Source: Bacillota bacterium
GTDB taxonomy: Bacteria; Bacillota; Clostridia; Oscillospirales; Ruminococcaceae
Assembly (NCBI GenBank): GCA_023412215.1
Contig: JAEYNX010000021.1
Coordinates: 1-64,000, forward strand
Direction: 5' to 3'
Length of the DNA stretch: 64,000 nucleotides
The notes under the pieces are model-generated. The model was not told the DNA's origin and made no database searches. It saw only the letters and a list, made by a program, of their open reading frames with translations. Both the position numbers and the translations under genes were made by a program. Positions 1 to 7,760 of the stretch are shown in pieces. Within the stretch, counting starts at the first letter, position 1, and every line of letters begins with the position of its first letter.

Positions 1-366
1 AAAGAAGCTGAACATTTTGGAGTGAAACTTACCATGGTGGAACCAGGCGGTTACTGGACAGATTTGTACATTTCGATGAGTTACAGTAATCCGTTAGATT
101 CATACGATACACTTCGTGAAGAACTGGCTAAACAGTATTCAGAAGGCTCGGTAGATAGTGATCCTTCCTTGGCAGCAGAAGCCCTTATGAGATTAGTAAC
201 CAGTAATAATCCTCCTCTGAGACTTATCCTTGGCAGCAAGGTTTACGATTTAGCTATGGAAGCGTTGAGGGCACGGATGGTTACTTGGGAGGAATGGGAA
301 GTAGTTAGCCGTGCATCGGAAAAGGCTATTCCTGCACCTGAGGGATATGGAGTGACTGAGGCGTAA
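1..366 (+). CDS. Short-chain dehydrogenase, C-terminal part (cut by window start)
   Basis: The frame is open to base 1 and reads KEAEHFGVKLTMVEPGGYWT near the start. That matches the segment after the catalytic YxxxK helix in classical SDR oxidoreductases, where VEPGG precedes the substrate loop. The visible 122 codons therefore represent the C-terminal third of an NAD(P)-dependent SDR; the Rossmann GxxxGxG motif and catalytic Tyr/Lys lie outside the window. A GTG at 22 is in frame but is not a credible start. The substrate cannot be told. The gene ends before a terminator-rich gap and is not linked to the minus-strand sulfur operon that follows. SDR membership is a family call from a short segment. 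Confidence 0.72.
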   Translation, partial: KEAEHFGVKLTMVEPGGYWTDLYISMSYSNPLDSYDTLREELAKQYSEGSVDSDPSLAAEALMRLVTSNNPPLRLILGSKVYDLAMEALRARMVTWEEWEVVSRASEKAIPAPEGYGVTEA

Positions 367-550
367 TGCTATAAAACTTCACAACTACATTCTAGGTAGT
401 CGTGAGCCTAGTCAGATCAACCAACGATATGAAGTGACTCGGCTCGATGCTTCAAAGAATACGGAAGGATACGAGATGTCCTTATCTAATCTAAAAGCCT
501 TAGTAGAAGGAAAGGAGCTGCCTTATATAGAATTTTGCAATTCGTATTAG
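356..550 (+). other. Short open frame without a start, possibly a gene remnant
   Basis: After the SDR stop the second frame stays open from a TGA at 353 to a TAG at 548-550. It encodes about 64 residues ending KELPYIEFCNSY, with regular mixed charge. The only ATG is at 475 and it has no ribosome site. Composition looks protein-like, but I do not recognise the family. It may be the tail of a broken gene or chance. Confidence 0.2.
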
Positions 551-580
551 GAAACGTAACTGACGGTATTTAGCCAAAAT

Positions 581-616
581 AATGCGAAGCTCAGAGGGGG
601 CTCTGGGCTTCGCATT
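581..616. repeat. Hairpin repeat, copy 1 (ATGCGAAGCTCAGA family)
   Basis: Arms AATGCGAAGCTCAGAG (581-596) and CTCTGGGCTTCGCATT (601-616) pair over 16 positions with one G-U wobble and a 4-base loop. Closely related hairpins lie at 24409-24442 and 24651-24687, so this is a dispersed element and not only a local terminator. No T-run follows on the plus strand. Confidence 0.7.
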
Positions 617-671
617 AGAACCATAATACTGAAAGATTTATATGGGCTACCATTAAAAAATTTTTAACGTT

Positions 672-709
672 AAAGTAAGGCGGATAAATTGTCCGCCTTA
701 CTTTATTTT
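672..709. terminator. Terminator-like hairpin
   Basis: Stem AAAGTAAGGCGGA (672-684) pairs perfectly with TCCGCCTTACTTT (692-704) and is followed by ATTTTG. It sits between the plus-strand SDR fragment and the end of the minus-strand sulfur operon, so it may serve converging transcripts. Confidence 0.7.
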
Positions 710-846
710 GTAAAAGGTGTTAACCAATATCCGTGGTATCTATTATTAAGTACTCGCTACTTGAATTATTCAGTGATCCGCCTCTTCCTAATTCAAACAG
801 GCCATGAAAAAGAGTTCAGGGTATAATCCTTATTTGCGAATCCACA

Positions 847-1260
847 TCAGGGCGTTATCTCCAGTGTCTGCGGCGCAACTGCGCCATCTGCAATACCAAA
901 CGCCTTTAACACCGGCGTTTCCTCCTTGAGCGAAAGGATGAGGTAGCTGGCCTTCGGGTCATAGGCCAGCCGGATATCCTCCTCAGACGGCCGTGCGGGG
1001 GTGGAGGGATGGGAGTGAAAGTTACCGAGTGGTGAAAGGCCCAGTGCGCGCATATCTTTAATGGCCTCAAGCTGCTCCTTCGGGTCGATCGAAAAATGCT
1101 CCGGGCTCTGGTCGGGGTTGGATAGGAGGTACACCTTTTTCACGGTTTTGAGGCTTCCCTCCACAGTTCCCGCAAGCAGCCCGCAGGACTCATTGGGCAA
1201 TCCCGCCCTTGCGTGTGCAACAATCGCATTATAATCAGCTTGCTGCAGTTTGACGGTCAT
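847..1260 (-). CDS. hcyD: JAMM/MPN metalloprotease (M67 family, HcyD/Mec-like)
   Basis: This 137-residue protein is a stand-alone JAMM domain. It has the early Glu (PNESCGLL, about residue 24) and the zinc motif H-S-H-P with the downstream S-x2-D (FHSHPSTPARPSEED). In known sulfur-carrier systems, such proteases release an amino acid from a carrier C-terminus (Mec on CysO-Cys) or trim a carrier C-terminus (HcyD of Wolinella). Its ATG overlaps the stop of the E1-like gene (ATGA), so translation is coupled, and it is the last gene of the operon. The likely substrate is the ubiquitin-fold carrier at 2062-2268, which ends GGGR, although the exact cut is inference. The symbol is by pathway analogy. 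Confidence 0.85.
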   Translation of the reverse strand: MTVKLQQADYNAIVAHARAGLPNESCGLLAGTVEGSLKTVKKVYLLSNPDQSPEHFSIDPKEQLEAIKDMRALGLSPLGNFHSHPSTPARPSEEDIRLAYDPKASYLILSLKEETPVLKAFGIADGAVAPQTLEITP

Positions 1261-2060
1261 TTCAGATCACACTCCGCCTGTTCGTAATCAAATGGTGCCA
1301 GAATGGTGGGGTGTTCCCCGCAGACGGCACAGGCTTTGGCTTGCGGCAGCCTGATTTTGCGAAACTCCATTTTAAGGGCGTCATAGGTCAGCAGATACCT
1401 GGTGAGGAGGTCGCCCTTGCCGATGATGTATTTAACCGCCTCCATGGCCTGCAAGGAACCGATAACGCCTCCCATAGCGCCGATCACCCCGGCCTGCTTG
1501 CAGGTGGGCACCGCGTCGGGCGGCGGCGGCTCTTTGAAAATACAGCGGTAGCAGGGGCCCTGCCCCGGCACATAGGTCATGAGCTGGCCCTTAAACCGGA
1601 TGATTCCTGCGTGGGAGAAGGGCTTTCCGGCCAGCACGCAAGCGTCGTTAATGAGGAATTTCGCCGGGAAATTGTCGGTGCCGTCGATAATAAAGTCATA
1701 GTCCGCGACCAGTTCCATGATGTTGTCCGCCGCCACAAAGGTGCGATAGGTGTGAACCGTAACGTCGGGATTGATGGCCTGCATGGTCTCCTTCGCCGAC
1801 TGCACCTTTGCCTTGCCCAAATCCGGCGTGGTGTGGATCACCTGCCGCTGAAGGTTGGAGAGGTCTACCACGTCGGCATCGGCGATGCCGATGGTACCTA
1901 CCCCGGCGGCAGCCAGATAGAGCGCGGCGGGCGCCCCTAGGCCTCCCGCCCCGATAATCAGCACCTTGGCGTTTAATAGCTTCTTCTGCCCCTTTACACC
2001 CACTTCGGAGAGGATGATATGGCGGGAATAGCGTTCCAGTTGTTCATTGGTAAAAGCCAT
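1257..2060 (-). CDS. hcyF: E1-like adenylyltransferase (HesA/MoeB/ThiF family)
   Basis: The 267-residue protein starts MAFTNEQLERYSRHI, the standard opening of MoeB/ThiF proteins, behind GGAGG. A longer frame to 2099 has no support. It shows the ATP-binding GAGGLG (residues 37-42), the NLQRQ block and two zinc Cys pairs (CYRC and CAVC). The family adenylates the C-terminal glycine of a ubiquitin-like carrier and prepares it for thiocarboxylate formation. Here the partner is the small carrier directly upstream (1 base between them). MoeB or ThiF roles are possible, but the sulfur operon and MetY favour an HcyF-like role. Confidence 0.85.
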   Translation of the reverse strand: MAFTNEQLERYSRHIILSEVGVKGQKKLLNAKVLIIGAGGLGAPAALYLAAAGVGTIGIADADVVDLSNLQRQVIHTTPDLGKAKVQSAKETMQAINPDVTVHTYRTFVAADNIMELVADYDFIIDGTDNFPAKFLINDACVLAGKPFSHAGIIRFKGQLMTYVPGQGPCYRCIFKEPPPPDAVPTCKQAGVIGAMGGVIGSLQAMEAVKYIIGKGDLLTRYLLTYDALKMEFRKIRLPQAKACAVCGEHPTILAPFDYEQAECDLK

Positions 2061-2061
2061 A

Positions 2062-2268
2062 CTACCGCCCTCCGCCCATGAAATACAAGAATTCCACACT
2101 GTCGCCGTCCTTCAAAACGGTCTCGTCAAAGGTGCCGCTTGGAACAAATTCATCGTTGACCGATACGGTAACATACTCCGGCGTTTCTACCTGCTCCTGT
2201 TTTATCAACTGTGCTACGGTTAAGCCCCCTGCATACTCTTTTTTTACTCCGGCTACGGTAAGTTTCAT
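2062..2268 (-). CDS. hcyS: Ubiquitin-fold sulfur carrier protein (ThiS/HcyS-like)
   Basis: The 68-residue protein has the ThiS/MoaD pattern: a short beta-grasp, an acidic stretch with KDGDSVEF, and a glycine-rich C-terminus. The last residues are MGGGR. ThiS-type carriers must end in exposed Gly-Gly to be adenylated, so the terminal Arg would have to be removed. A JAMM protease in the same operon could do this, as in Wolinella HcyS/HcyD (recalled). Its stop is 1 base before the E1-like gene, whose ribosome site overlaps the GGGR codons. It overlaps the thioredoxin gene by ATGA. A thiamine role is less likely because no thi genes are nearby. Confidence 0.82.
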   Translation of the reverse strand: MKLTVAGVKKEYAGGLTVAQLIKQEQVETPEYVTVSVNDEFVPSGTFDETVLKDGDSVEFLYFMGGGR

Positions 2269-2594
2269 GTTGATTCCTCCAAAATTCGAATGATCAGTTC
2301 ACGGATGGCTTCCTTGCTCACAAAACCGGTTTTGCGCAATAGCTCCGTACCGCCGGAGAAGAAAAGCAGCGTCGGGGCGGAAAGAATGCCGTACTTTTCC
2401 GAAAGGGGCAGGTTGGCATTAACATTCACCTTGCACAGCTTAAACCGCCCGCCGTATTCCTCCTCCAGCTCCGCCAGTGTCGGGGACATGCGCTTGCAGG
2501 GGACGCAACTGTCCGAATAAAAATCCACCACGACCGGTACCGCGCTCTTCAAAACCTCGGCTTCAAAGGTTTCCGCCGATAACTTCACCGCCAC
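2265..2594 (-). CDS. Thioredoxin-family protein
   Basis: At 109 residues this is the length of a plain thioredoxin. It carries a CVPC active site (Cys30 and Cys33) and the cis-Pro block SAPT. The Trp that normally precedes the first Cys is replaced (DSCVPC instead of WCGPC), so its redox potential or partner may differ from housekeeping thioredoxin. It lies between tusA and the carrier gene and overlaps the carrier by ATGA. It may reduce a persulfide or supply electrons to APS reduction or carrier sulfuration; this is inference from context. Confidence 0.87.
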   Translation of the reverse strand: MAVKLSAETFEAEVLKSAVPVVVDFYSDSCVPCKRMSPTLAELEEEYGGRFKLCKVNVNANLPLSEKYGILSAPTLLFFSGGTELLRKTGFVSKEAIRELIIRILEEST

Positions 2595-2840
2595 CTAATC
2601 GCCCACCTTTCGCACAATCAGGCTGTAGGTATCGTCTCCGTTGTCAATGAGCTTTAGAATCTGATGCCCCTCCTCTTTGACGCTGCGGGGGACATTCTGC
2701 ACCGGCTCGCCATCGTTCATGCGGATGGAGAGAATCTGCCCTTCATTAAGCTCCTCCAGCGCGACCTTTGCCTTGACAAAGGTCACCGGGCAAACTACAT
2801 CGGTGATGTCCACGGTTTCGTCGATGGTATAGTCAACCAC
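2595..2840 (-). CDS. TusA/SirA-family sulfur carrier
   Basis: I place the start at the GTG at 2840, behind GGAGG, giving 81 residues. A longer frame to 3014 runs inside the sulfite reductase gene and is not credible. The protein opens with DITDVVCPVTF, the TusA CP motif with the persulfide-carrying Cys at about residue 17. TusA proteins pass sulfur as a Cys persulfide between enzymes. The gene overlaps the sulfite reductase stop and ends directly before the thioredoxin gene. It plausibly shuttles sulfur from the reductase to the ubiquitin-like carrier, although that transfer is not proven by sequence. Confidence 0.8.
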   Translation of the reverse strand: MVDYTIDETVDITDVVCPVTFVKAKVALEELNEGQILSIRMNDGEPVQNVPRSVKEEGHQILKLIDNGDDTYSLIVRKVGD

Positions 2841-3702
2841 GATACGCCGCCTCCATTTCTGCTTTGAATGTATCCCAGCCCGCCCGGTCGATCGCCACAC
2901 GGAAGCGTTCACTGGGCTTGGCGTGCTTATCGAAGAATGCCAGCGCCGCGTCGGCCACGCGGAACAGGGTCTCTTTGTTGCGGATAAGGGGCAAAAACTG
3001 CTCGCCCTTGGCAATCAGGTTGCCGAAGGTGCCGCCGAAGGAGAGCAGGTACCCCGGCTCGCTCTTCCACGCGTCAAAGGGGCAGGCTTTTGCGCACCGG
3101 CCGCAGTGGTTGCACTTATCCTCATCCACCAGGATCTTCTCCTCCGTTTGGGTGATAGCTCCCTCCCGGCAGGCTTTTACGCATACGCCGCAAAGGGTGC
3201 AGGCCTCTGGGATCCACTCAACCGTAGTACCGCCTTTTATGCCCATGTCGTTTTCCTCGGCCTTGAGACAGTTGTTCATGCAGCCGGTGATCCCGAATTT
3301 AAACTTGTGGGGCAGTTCCCGGCCAAAATACCGGTCGGAAATCTCCACCGCCAGCGGGTAGGTGTCGACGCAGCCGGAGGGGCAGATGGCGCTGCCCTGG
3401 CAGGCCGTAACGGTGCGCACACGGGGCCCGCACACGCCGGTGTTCACACCGCCCGATTCCAGCTCCGCCTTGACCGCTTCCACATCATCCAGCTTGATGA
3501 AGGGAATCTCCACCCCCTGGCGGGAGGTAAGGTGCACATGCCCGTTGCCGTATTTTTTGCTGATCTCGGCGATGGTCAACAGCTGTTCGGCGGCAAGGTT
3601 GCCGCCAACCACCTTCAGTCGCAGGGAAAAGTGGTTCTTCTGTACCTGCCGCATAAATCCGCCGTTTTTCAGGGCCTTATAATCAACTGCCAATTCAGTC
3701 AC
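2833..3702 (-). CDS. Siroheme sulfite reductase with inserted ferredoxin domain
   Basis: The 289-residue protein starts at a GTG overlapping the metY stop. Residues 1-100 form a sulfite/nitrite reductase half-domain. A siroheme-[4Fe-4S] Cys set follows, CQGSAIC then GCMNNC, and then two ferredoxin clusters, CTLCGVCVKAC and CNHCGRCAKACP. This layout matches the small anaerobic AsrC or Dsr-like reductases of anaerobes, not CysI. It should reduce sulfite to sulfide with ferredoxin-type electrons. It sits between metY and tusA, so sulfide is made beside its acceptors. The nearby CbiK-type chelatase could serve siroheme synthesis. Confidence 0.85.
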   Translation of the reverse strand: MTELAVDYKALKNGGFMRQVQKNHFSLRLKVVGGNLAAEQLLTIAEISKKYGNGHVHLTSRQGVEIPFIKLDDVEAVKAELESGGVNTGVCGPRVRTVTACQGSAICPSGCVDTYPLAVEISDRYFGRELPHKFKFGITGCMNNCLKAEENDMGIKGGTTVEWIPEACTLCGVCVKACREGAITQTEEKILVDEDKCNHCGRCAKACPFDAWKSEPGYLLSFGGTFGNLIAKGEQFLPLIRNKETLFRVADAALAFFDKHAKPSERFRVAIDRAGWDTFKAEMEAAYRG

Positions 3703-4936
3703 CGCTTTCTTGTAGTTTGGAAATTGCCTGCGCGAAATCTTCTTTCAAATCCTCGATGTCCTCAAGCCCCACGCTGACGCGGATGAGGTCGTCATACACC
3801 CCCGCGCTCTGCTTCTGCGCCTCGGCGGCGTGGTTGTAGATGGTGGAGGCCGGATGAATCACCAGTGTGCGCACATCCCCGATGTTGGTGGCAATGTGGG
3901 CGTATTTCAGCGCATTGATCACCGCAAAGGCTCTTTGCTTGGAACCAGCCCGAAGCGTGAGAATCGCGCCGCCCATGCCGCCGTCCATCTGCCTGTCAAT
4001 GAGAGGTTTGTAGGGGCTGCCTGCTAGACCCGGATAGTTCACCGTTACTCCCGGCTGCTTCTCTAAAAACAAGGCCAGTTCAAGCGCGCTTTGGCATAGC
4101 CGACTCATGCGAAGGCCGAGTGTCTCCAGCCCAAGGCAGTTGAGATAGGCGTTTTGCGGGGCAAGGCAGGTACCGAAGTTGCGCCAGAGATCCTGCCGCA
4201 GCCGGGCGGTGTACGCAAATTTACCAAGCGCCTTGTATTTGGCCAGCGTCGGAAATCTGTCAAAATCCCATTTAAGCCTTCCGCCGTCCACGATGATGCC
4301 GGAAATGGCGTCGCCGCTTCCGTTGATGTATTTGGAGGAGGAATGAACCACAATATGCGCTCCATGCTCCAGCGGACGGATCAGCGCCGGTGTGGCGGTG
4401 GTACTGTCGATAATAAGCGGGATGCCGTGCGCCTCCGCCACATCGGCTACTGCCCGAATGTCCACCACATCCAAGCGGGGGTTGCCGATCAGCTCGGCGA
4501 AGACGGCGCGGGTGGCGGGCGTAATCGCCTTCTCAACCTCGTTGGCCGTAACATGTTCTACAAAACGGGTGTGAATGCCAAAGGTTTTTAAGTCCGCGAG
4601 CAGCTCCAGTGTGCCGCCGAACAGCCCGCTCCCCGCGATGATTTCGTCGCCGCTTTGCAAAATGTTGAGCAGCGCCATGGAAACCGCCGCCATGCCCGAA
4701 GCACAGGACACGGCATCCACGCCGCCCTCAATTACAGAAATCCGCTTCTCAAAGGCAAGAACCGTGGGATTGGAGATGCGGGTGTAGGCAAAGCCCGGCG
4801 CTTTGTTGTCGAATACCTTCTCCAGCTTTTCGGCGGATTCGTGGGCGAAGGCGGACACCTGATAAACCGGCGGCAGGGTCGCGCCCTGCGGGTCGGATGG
4901 GAAGGCACCGTGCAAAAGCTTTGTGTTAAATTTCAT
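3695..4936 (-). CDS. metY: O-acetylhomoserine sulfhydrylase
   Basis: The 413-residue protein is a fold-type I PLP enzyme of the Cys/Met metabolism family. YTRISNPT lies near residue 52, and the PLP lysine block HSSSKYINGSGD lies near residue 200. It condenses O-acetylhomoserine with sulfide (or carrier-bound sulfur) to give homocysteine. The gene overlaps cysN by 11 bases and the reductase by 8, so it is co-transcribed with sulfate reduction. MetY beside a carrier, an E1-like protein and a JAMM protease is the arrangement known from the protein-thiocarboxylate methionine route. Confidence 0.92.
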   Translation of the reverse strand: MKFNTKLLHGAFPSDPQGATLPPVYQVSAFAHESAEKLEKVFDNKAPGFAYTRISNPTVLAFEKRISVIEGGVDAVSCASGMAAVSMALLNILQSGDEIIAGSGLFGGTLELLADLKTFGIHTRFVEHVTANEVEKAITPATRAVFAELIGNPRLDVVDIRAVADVAEAHGIPLIIDSTTATPALIRPLEHGAHIVVHSSSKYINGSGDAISGIIVDGGRLKWDFDRFPTLAKYKALGKFAYTARLRQDLWRNFGTCLAPQNAYLNCLGLETLGLRMSRLCQSALELALFLEKQPGVTVNYPGLAGSPYKPLIDRQMDGGMGGAILTLRAGSKQRAFAVINALKYAHIATNIGDVRTLVIHPASTIYNHAAEAQKQSAGVYDDLIRVSVGLEDIEDLKEDFAQAISKLQESGD

Positions 4937-6539
4937 AGTCCTTCTCCCAGATCATCACCTTGCGGTACTTGCCAAAGTCCCTCGGTGGATTGGCTTCCAG
5001 CTCGATACCGCTTGTGTCCAACAGGGGGTGCCTGGGTTCCCGCGGGCCAAACCCTGTAAAGATGCCGCCGCGAATGTTGGCAAAGCCGGAATCAGACGCG
5101 AGGTCAAAATCAAGAGGATAGCTGAATTCCTCGCTTTGCAGGGGCAGTGTATCCCCTTTTGCATATACCGCCGGGGATGGGCTGTGCCGCAAAACGGTGT
5201 GGATATCCGGGTGATAGTAAAAACGGTCGAACAGGTTGATTTTCAGTTTATCGGAGCCGTCGCGCAGGAAAGTACCGTCCTGCTCCTGTTCATCAGTGGC
5301 CTCGATGACACCGCAGGCCGCCGTGGCATGGCTCACGCGGTCTATCAGGATCAGCTCTCCCATGGACTTGTGCAGACGGAATTCGTCCAGCACCGCCGGC
5401 TCGGAAAGCACAATTTCACACCGGACGATCTCATTCTTTGTAACCGAGCTTACGGAAAGCAGCGCGCCGTTATTGACGTCCACCTTGTGGCGGATGCCCG
5501 TGACAATGGCGGGAAGCAGCCTAGTACCCAGCTTGATCCAGTAATCCTTGCCCGGAATCAGCTTTTGGTCATCCATCCAAAGCAGGGTGGCCGAAAAGGA
5601 TTTGGCGGTTTTCAGCCCCGCGTTGCGAGTGAGCACACATCCGCGAGAAACATCCACCTCACGATCCAGCTGAATGGTTACCGGCTGCCCCACGGCTGCC
5701 TGTTCCGCTTTTTCATTCGCTATGTAAATCGACTTCACCAGCGCAAGCTCGCCGCTGGGCAGGGCGGTGAGCGTATCGCCGACGGAGACTCTCCCGGCCT
5801 CGATCTGCCCCTGAAAGCCGCGGAAGCTGTGGTCGGGGCGGCAAACCCGCTGCACCGGCAGATAGAAGCCGGTTTCGGGTGCATCCCCCGAGATGTTCAC
5901 CGCCTCGAGATGCTCCAAAAGAGTAGCGCCCCGGTACCATGCCATCTTGTCGGAATGCCGGGTGACATTGTCGCCCTCAGTGGCCGAAACGGGGAGGATC
6001 ATCGTGTTTTCCAGCCCAAGCTCCGCCCGAAGCTTCTCAATATCTTCGGAAATCTCTGCGAAGCGCTTTGGGTCGTATCCGATCAAATCCATCTTGTTTA
6101 CCGCGAATACAAAATACCGAATGCCCATAAGGGCGCAGATTCGGGCGTGGCGGCGGGTTTGTACCAGCACACCCTGAGAGGCGTCCACCAGTATCACCGC
6201 CAAATCGGCGAAGGACGCCCCCACCGCCATGTTGCGGGTGTACTCCTCATGGCCGGGGGTATCCGCCACAATAAAGCTGCGCCGGTCAGTTGTGAAATAG
6301 CGGTAGGCCACATCGATGGTAATGCCCTGCTCGCGCTCGGCCATCAGGCCGTCCAGCAGCAGCGAGTAATCGATTGCCCCTCCCCTGCTGCCCACCTGAC
6401 TGTCCAGAATCAGCGCCTGCTCCTGGTCGGCATACAGCAGCTTGGAGTCGTAGAGGATATGCCCGATCAGGGTGGATTTTCCATCGTCCACACTGCCGCA
6501 GGTAATAAATTTTAACAGTCCGTTTTCTGCGTTGCTCAT
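4926..6539 (-). CDS. cysN: Sulfate adenylyltransferase subunit 1 (GTPase)
   Basis: The first about 430 residues follow the CysN/EF-Tu GTPase plan: P-loop GSVDDGKST, DTPGHEEYTRN, NKMDL, then two beta-barrel domains. With CysD it makes APS from sulfate and ATP, driven by GTP hydrolysis. At 537 residues it is about 60 longer than typical CysN, and the C-terminal roughly 100 residues (after VSHATAACG) are not the APS kinase found in CysNC fusions: no second P-loop is visible. Its start overlaps the cysD stop (TAATG). No separate APS kinase gene is present, which fits direct APS reduction by AprAB. Confidence 0.93.
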   Translation of the reverse strand: MSNAENGLLKFITCGSVDDGKSTLIGHILYDSKLLYADQEQALILDSQVGSRGGAIDYSLLLDGLMAEREQGITIDVAYRYFTTDRRSFIVADTPGHEEYTRNMAVGASFADLAVILVDASQGVLVQTRRHARICALMGIRYFVFAVNKMDLIGYDPKRFAEISEDIEKLRAELGLENTMILPVSATEGDNVTRHSDKMAWYRGATLLEHLEAVNISGDAPETGFYLPVQRVCRPDHSFRGFQGQIEAGRVSVGDTLTALPSGELALVKSIYIANEKAEQAAVGQPVTIQLDREVDVSRGCVLTRNAGLKTAKSFSATLLWMDDQKLIPGKDYWIKLGTRLLPAIVTGIRHKVDVNNGALLSVSSVTKNEIVRCEIVLSEPAVLDEFRLHKSMGELILIDRVSHATAACGVIEATDEQEQDGTFLRDGSDKLKINLFDRFYYHPDIHTVLRHSPSPAVYAKGDTLPLQSEEFSYPLDFDLASDSGFANIRGGIFTGFGPREPRHPLLDTSGIELEANPPRDFGKYRKVMIWEKDYEI

Positions 6540-7435
6540 TAAAAATACCCCTCCCGTTTGCGCCGTTCCATACTCCCGGCAGCCTCGTTATCAATCACCC
6601 GGCTGGTGCGTTCCGAGGTCACGGCGGCGAGGGTTTCGGCAATCACCGCATCCAGTGTGTCGGCATTAGACTCCACCCCGCCGGTGAGCGGGTAACACCC
6701 CAAGGTGCGGAAGCGCACTTTTTTGAGCTGCGGTGTTTCGCCGGGCAGCAGGCGCATCCGGTCGTCGTCCACCATAATAATGTTGCCGTCACGGTATACC
6801 ACCGGGCGCTCGGCGGAAAAATAGAGCGGCACGATATCGATATTCTCACGGCGTATGTACTGCCAAATGTCTTTTTCCGTCCAGTTGGAGATGGGGAACA
6901 CCCGCATGCTCTCGCCCTTGTTGATACGGGTGTTATAAAGCTTCCACATCTCGGGGCGCTGATTCTTCGGGTCCCACGCGTGGTGCTCGTTGCGGAAGGA
7001 GAAAATCCGCTCCTTGGCCCTGGACTTCTCCTCATCCCTCCGCCCGCCACCGAAGGCTGCTGTAAACTGATATTGGGTGAGCGCGTCCTTGAGCGCCTGC
7101 GTCTTCATGATATCGGTGTAGGCTGCGCCGTGGTCGAAGGGGTTAATTCCTCTGGCGATGGCGTCTTCGTTGCGGTGAACCAGCATATTAATGCCGAGTT
7201 CCTTGGCGCGTCTGTCCCGAAACTCGATCATTTCGTGAAACTTCCAGCTGGTGTCGATGTGCAGGAAGGGAAAGGGCGGCTTCTCGGGGTAGAAAGCCTT
7301 CAGGGCCAGATGGAGCATGACCGATGAATCCTTGCCGATGGAATAGAGCATCACCGGGCGCTCGCATTCGGCGGCTACCTCCCGAAAGATATAGATGGCC
7401 TCGGCCTCCAATTTATCCAAGTGTGTCAGCGACAT
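6539..7435 (-). CDS. cysD: Sulfate adenylyltransferase subunit 2
   Basis: The 298-residue protein has the PP-loop SIGKDSSVMLHLA near the N-terminus, FPFLHIDTSWKF, and the family blocks GGRRDEEKSRAKER and RVFPISNWTEKDIWQYI. It is normal length for CysD, the subunit that forms APS from sulfate and ATP. A good AGGAG site precedes the ATG. It lies between aprB and cysN and overlaps cysN. Confidence 0.96.
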   Translation of the reverse strand: MSLTHLDKLEAEAIYIFREVAAECERPVMLYSIGKDSSVMLHLALKAFYPEKPPFPFLHIDTSWKFHEMIEFRDRRAKELGINMLVHRNEDAIARGINPFDHGAAYTDIMKTQALKDALTQYQFTAAFGGGRRDEEKSRAKERIFSFRNEHHAWDPKNQRPEMWKLYNTRINKGESMRVFPISNWTEKDIWQYIRRENIDIVPLYFSAERPVVYRDGNIIMVDDDRMRLLPGETPQLKKVRFRTLGCYPLTGGVESNADTLDAVIAETLAAVTSERTSRVIDNEAAGSMERRKREGYF

Positions 7436-7445
7436 AGTTTCACTC

Positions 7446-7760
7446 CTAGTATTTATTTGAGTCGCGGCTGTCCACCGTCAGGGTTTTGGTGTCGCCGTTC
7501 GGCTTTTTCACCGTCCAGTGGAGCAGGGTCTTTTCCTTCCGAACCGTAAGCTTTCCGCCTTGCCCCCCCATATCCTCACCGAGGAACAGGGTGATTGCCT
7601 GTACGGGGCACTCCTTTACGCAGGAGGCGCAGCCCCAGCAGCGCTCCGGGCGGGGAATAAAGGCCTTCCCCCCGCCGTTTCGCCGGATCAGTGTGCCGGG
7701 GCAAACTTCAGTGCACTGCCCGCACCCGATGCAAACAGCTCGGGAAATCTCAATGCTCAT
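7446..7760 (-). CDS. aprB: APS reductase beta subunit-like ferredoxin
   Basis: The 104-residue protein carries two [4Fe-4S] motifs, CIGCGQCTEVCP and CWGCASCVKECP, followed by a short beta-rich tail with KEKTLLHWTV. This matches AprB, which passes electrons to the AprA flavin, though it is shorter than the about 150-residue AprB of sulfate-reducing bacteria. The ATG overlaps the aprA stop by 11 bases. A generic ferredoxin is the alternative, but the partner gene makes AprB much more likely. Confidence 0.88.
   Translation of the reverse strand: MSIEISRAVCIGCGQCTEVCPGTLIRRNGGGKAFIPRPERCWGCASCVKECPVQAITLFLGEDMGGQGGKLTVRKEKTLLHWTVKKPNGDTKTLTVDSRDSNKY

Noticed and set aside
2841..3014. 5' extension of the tusA gene
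   Set aside because: The added 58 codons run in a second frame inside the sulfite reductase and are Arg/Ser/Pro-rich, unlike TusA. The GTG at 2840 has a good ribosome site.
2923..3777. 284-codon plus-strand frame
   Set aside because: It is antisense to the sulfite reductase gene, whose Cys clusters are unmistakable.
4923..6515. 530-codon open frame on the plus strand
   Set aside because: It lies wholly antisense to cysN, which has clear motifs. No ribosome site or family pattern supports it; it reflects GC-rich third positions.
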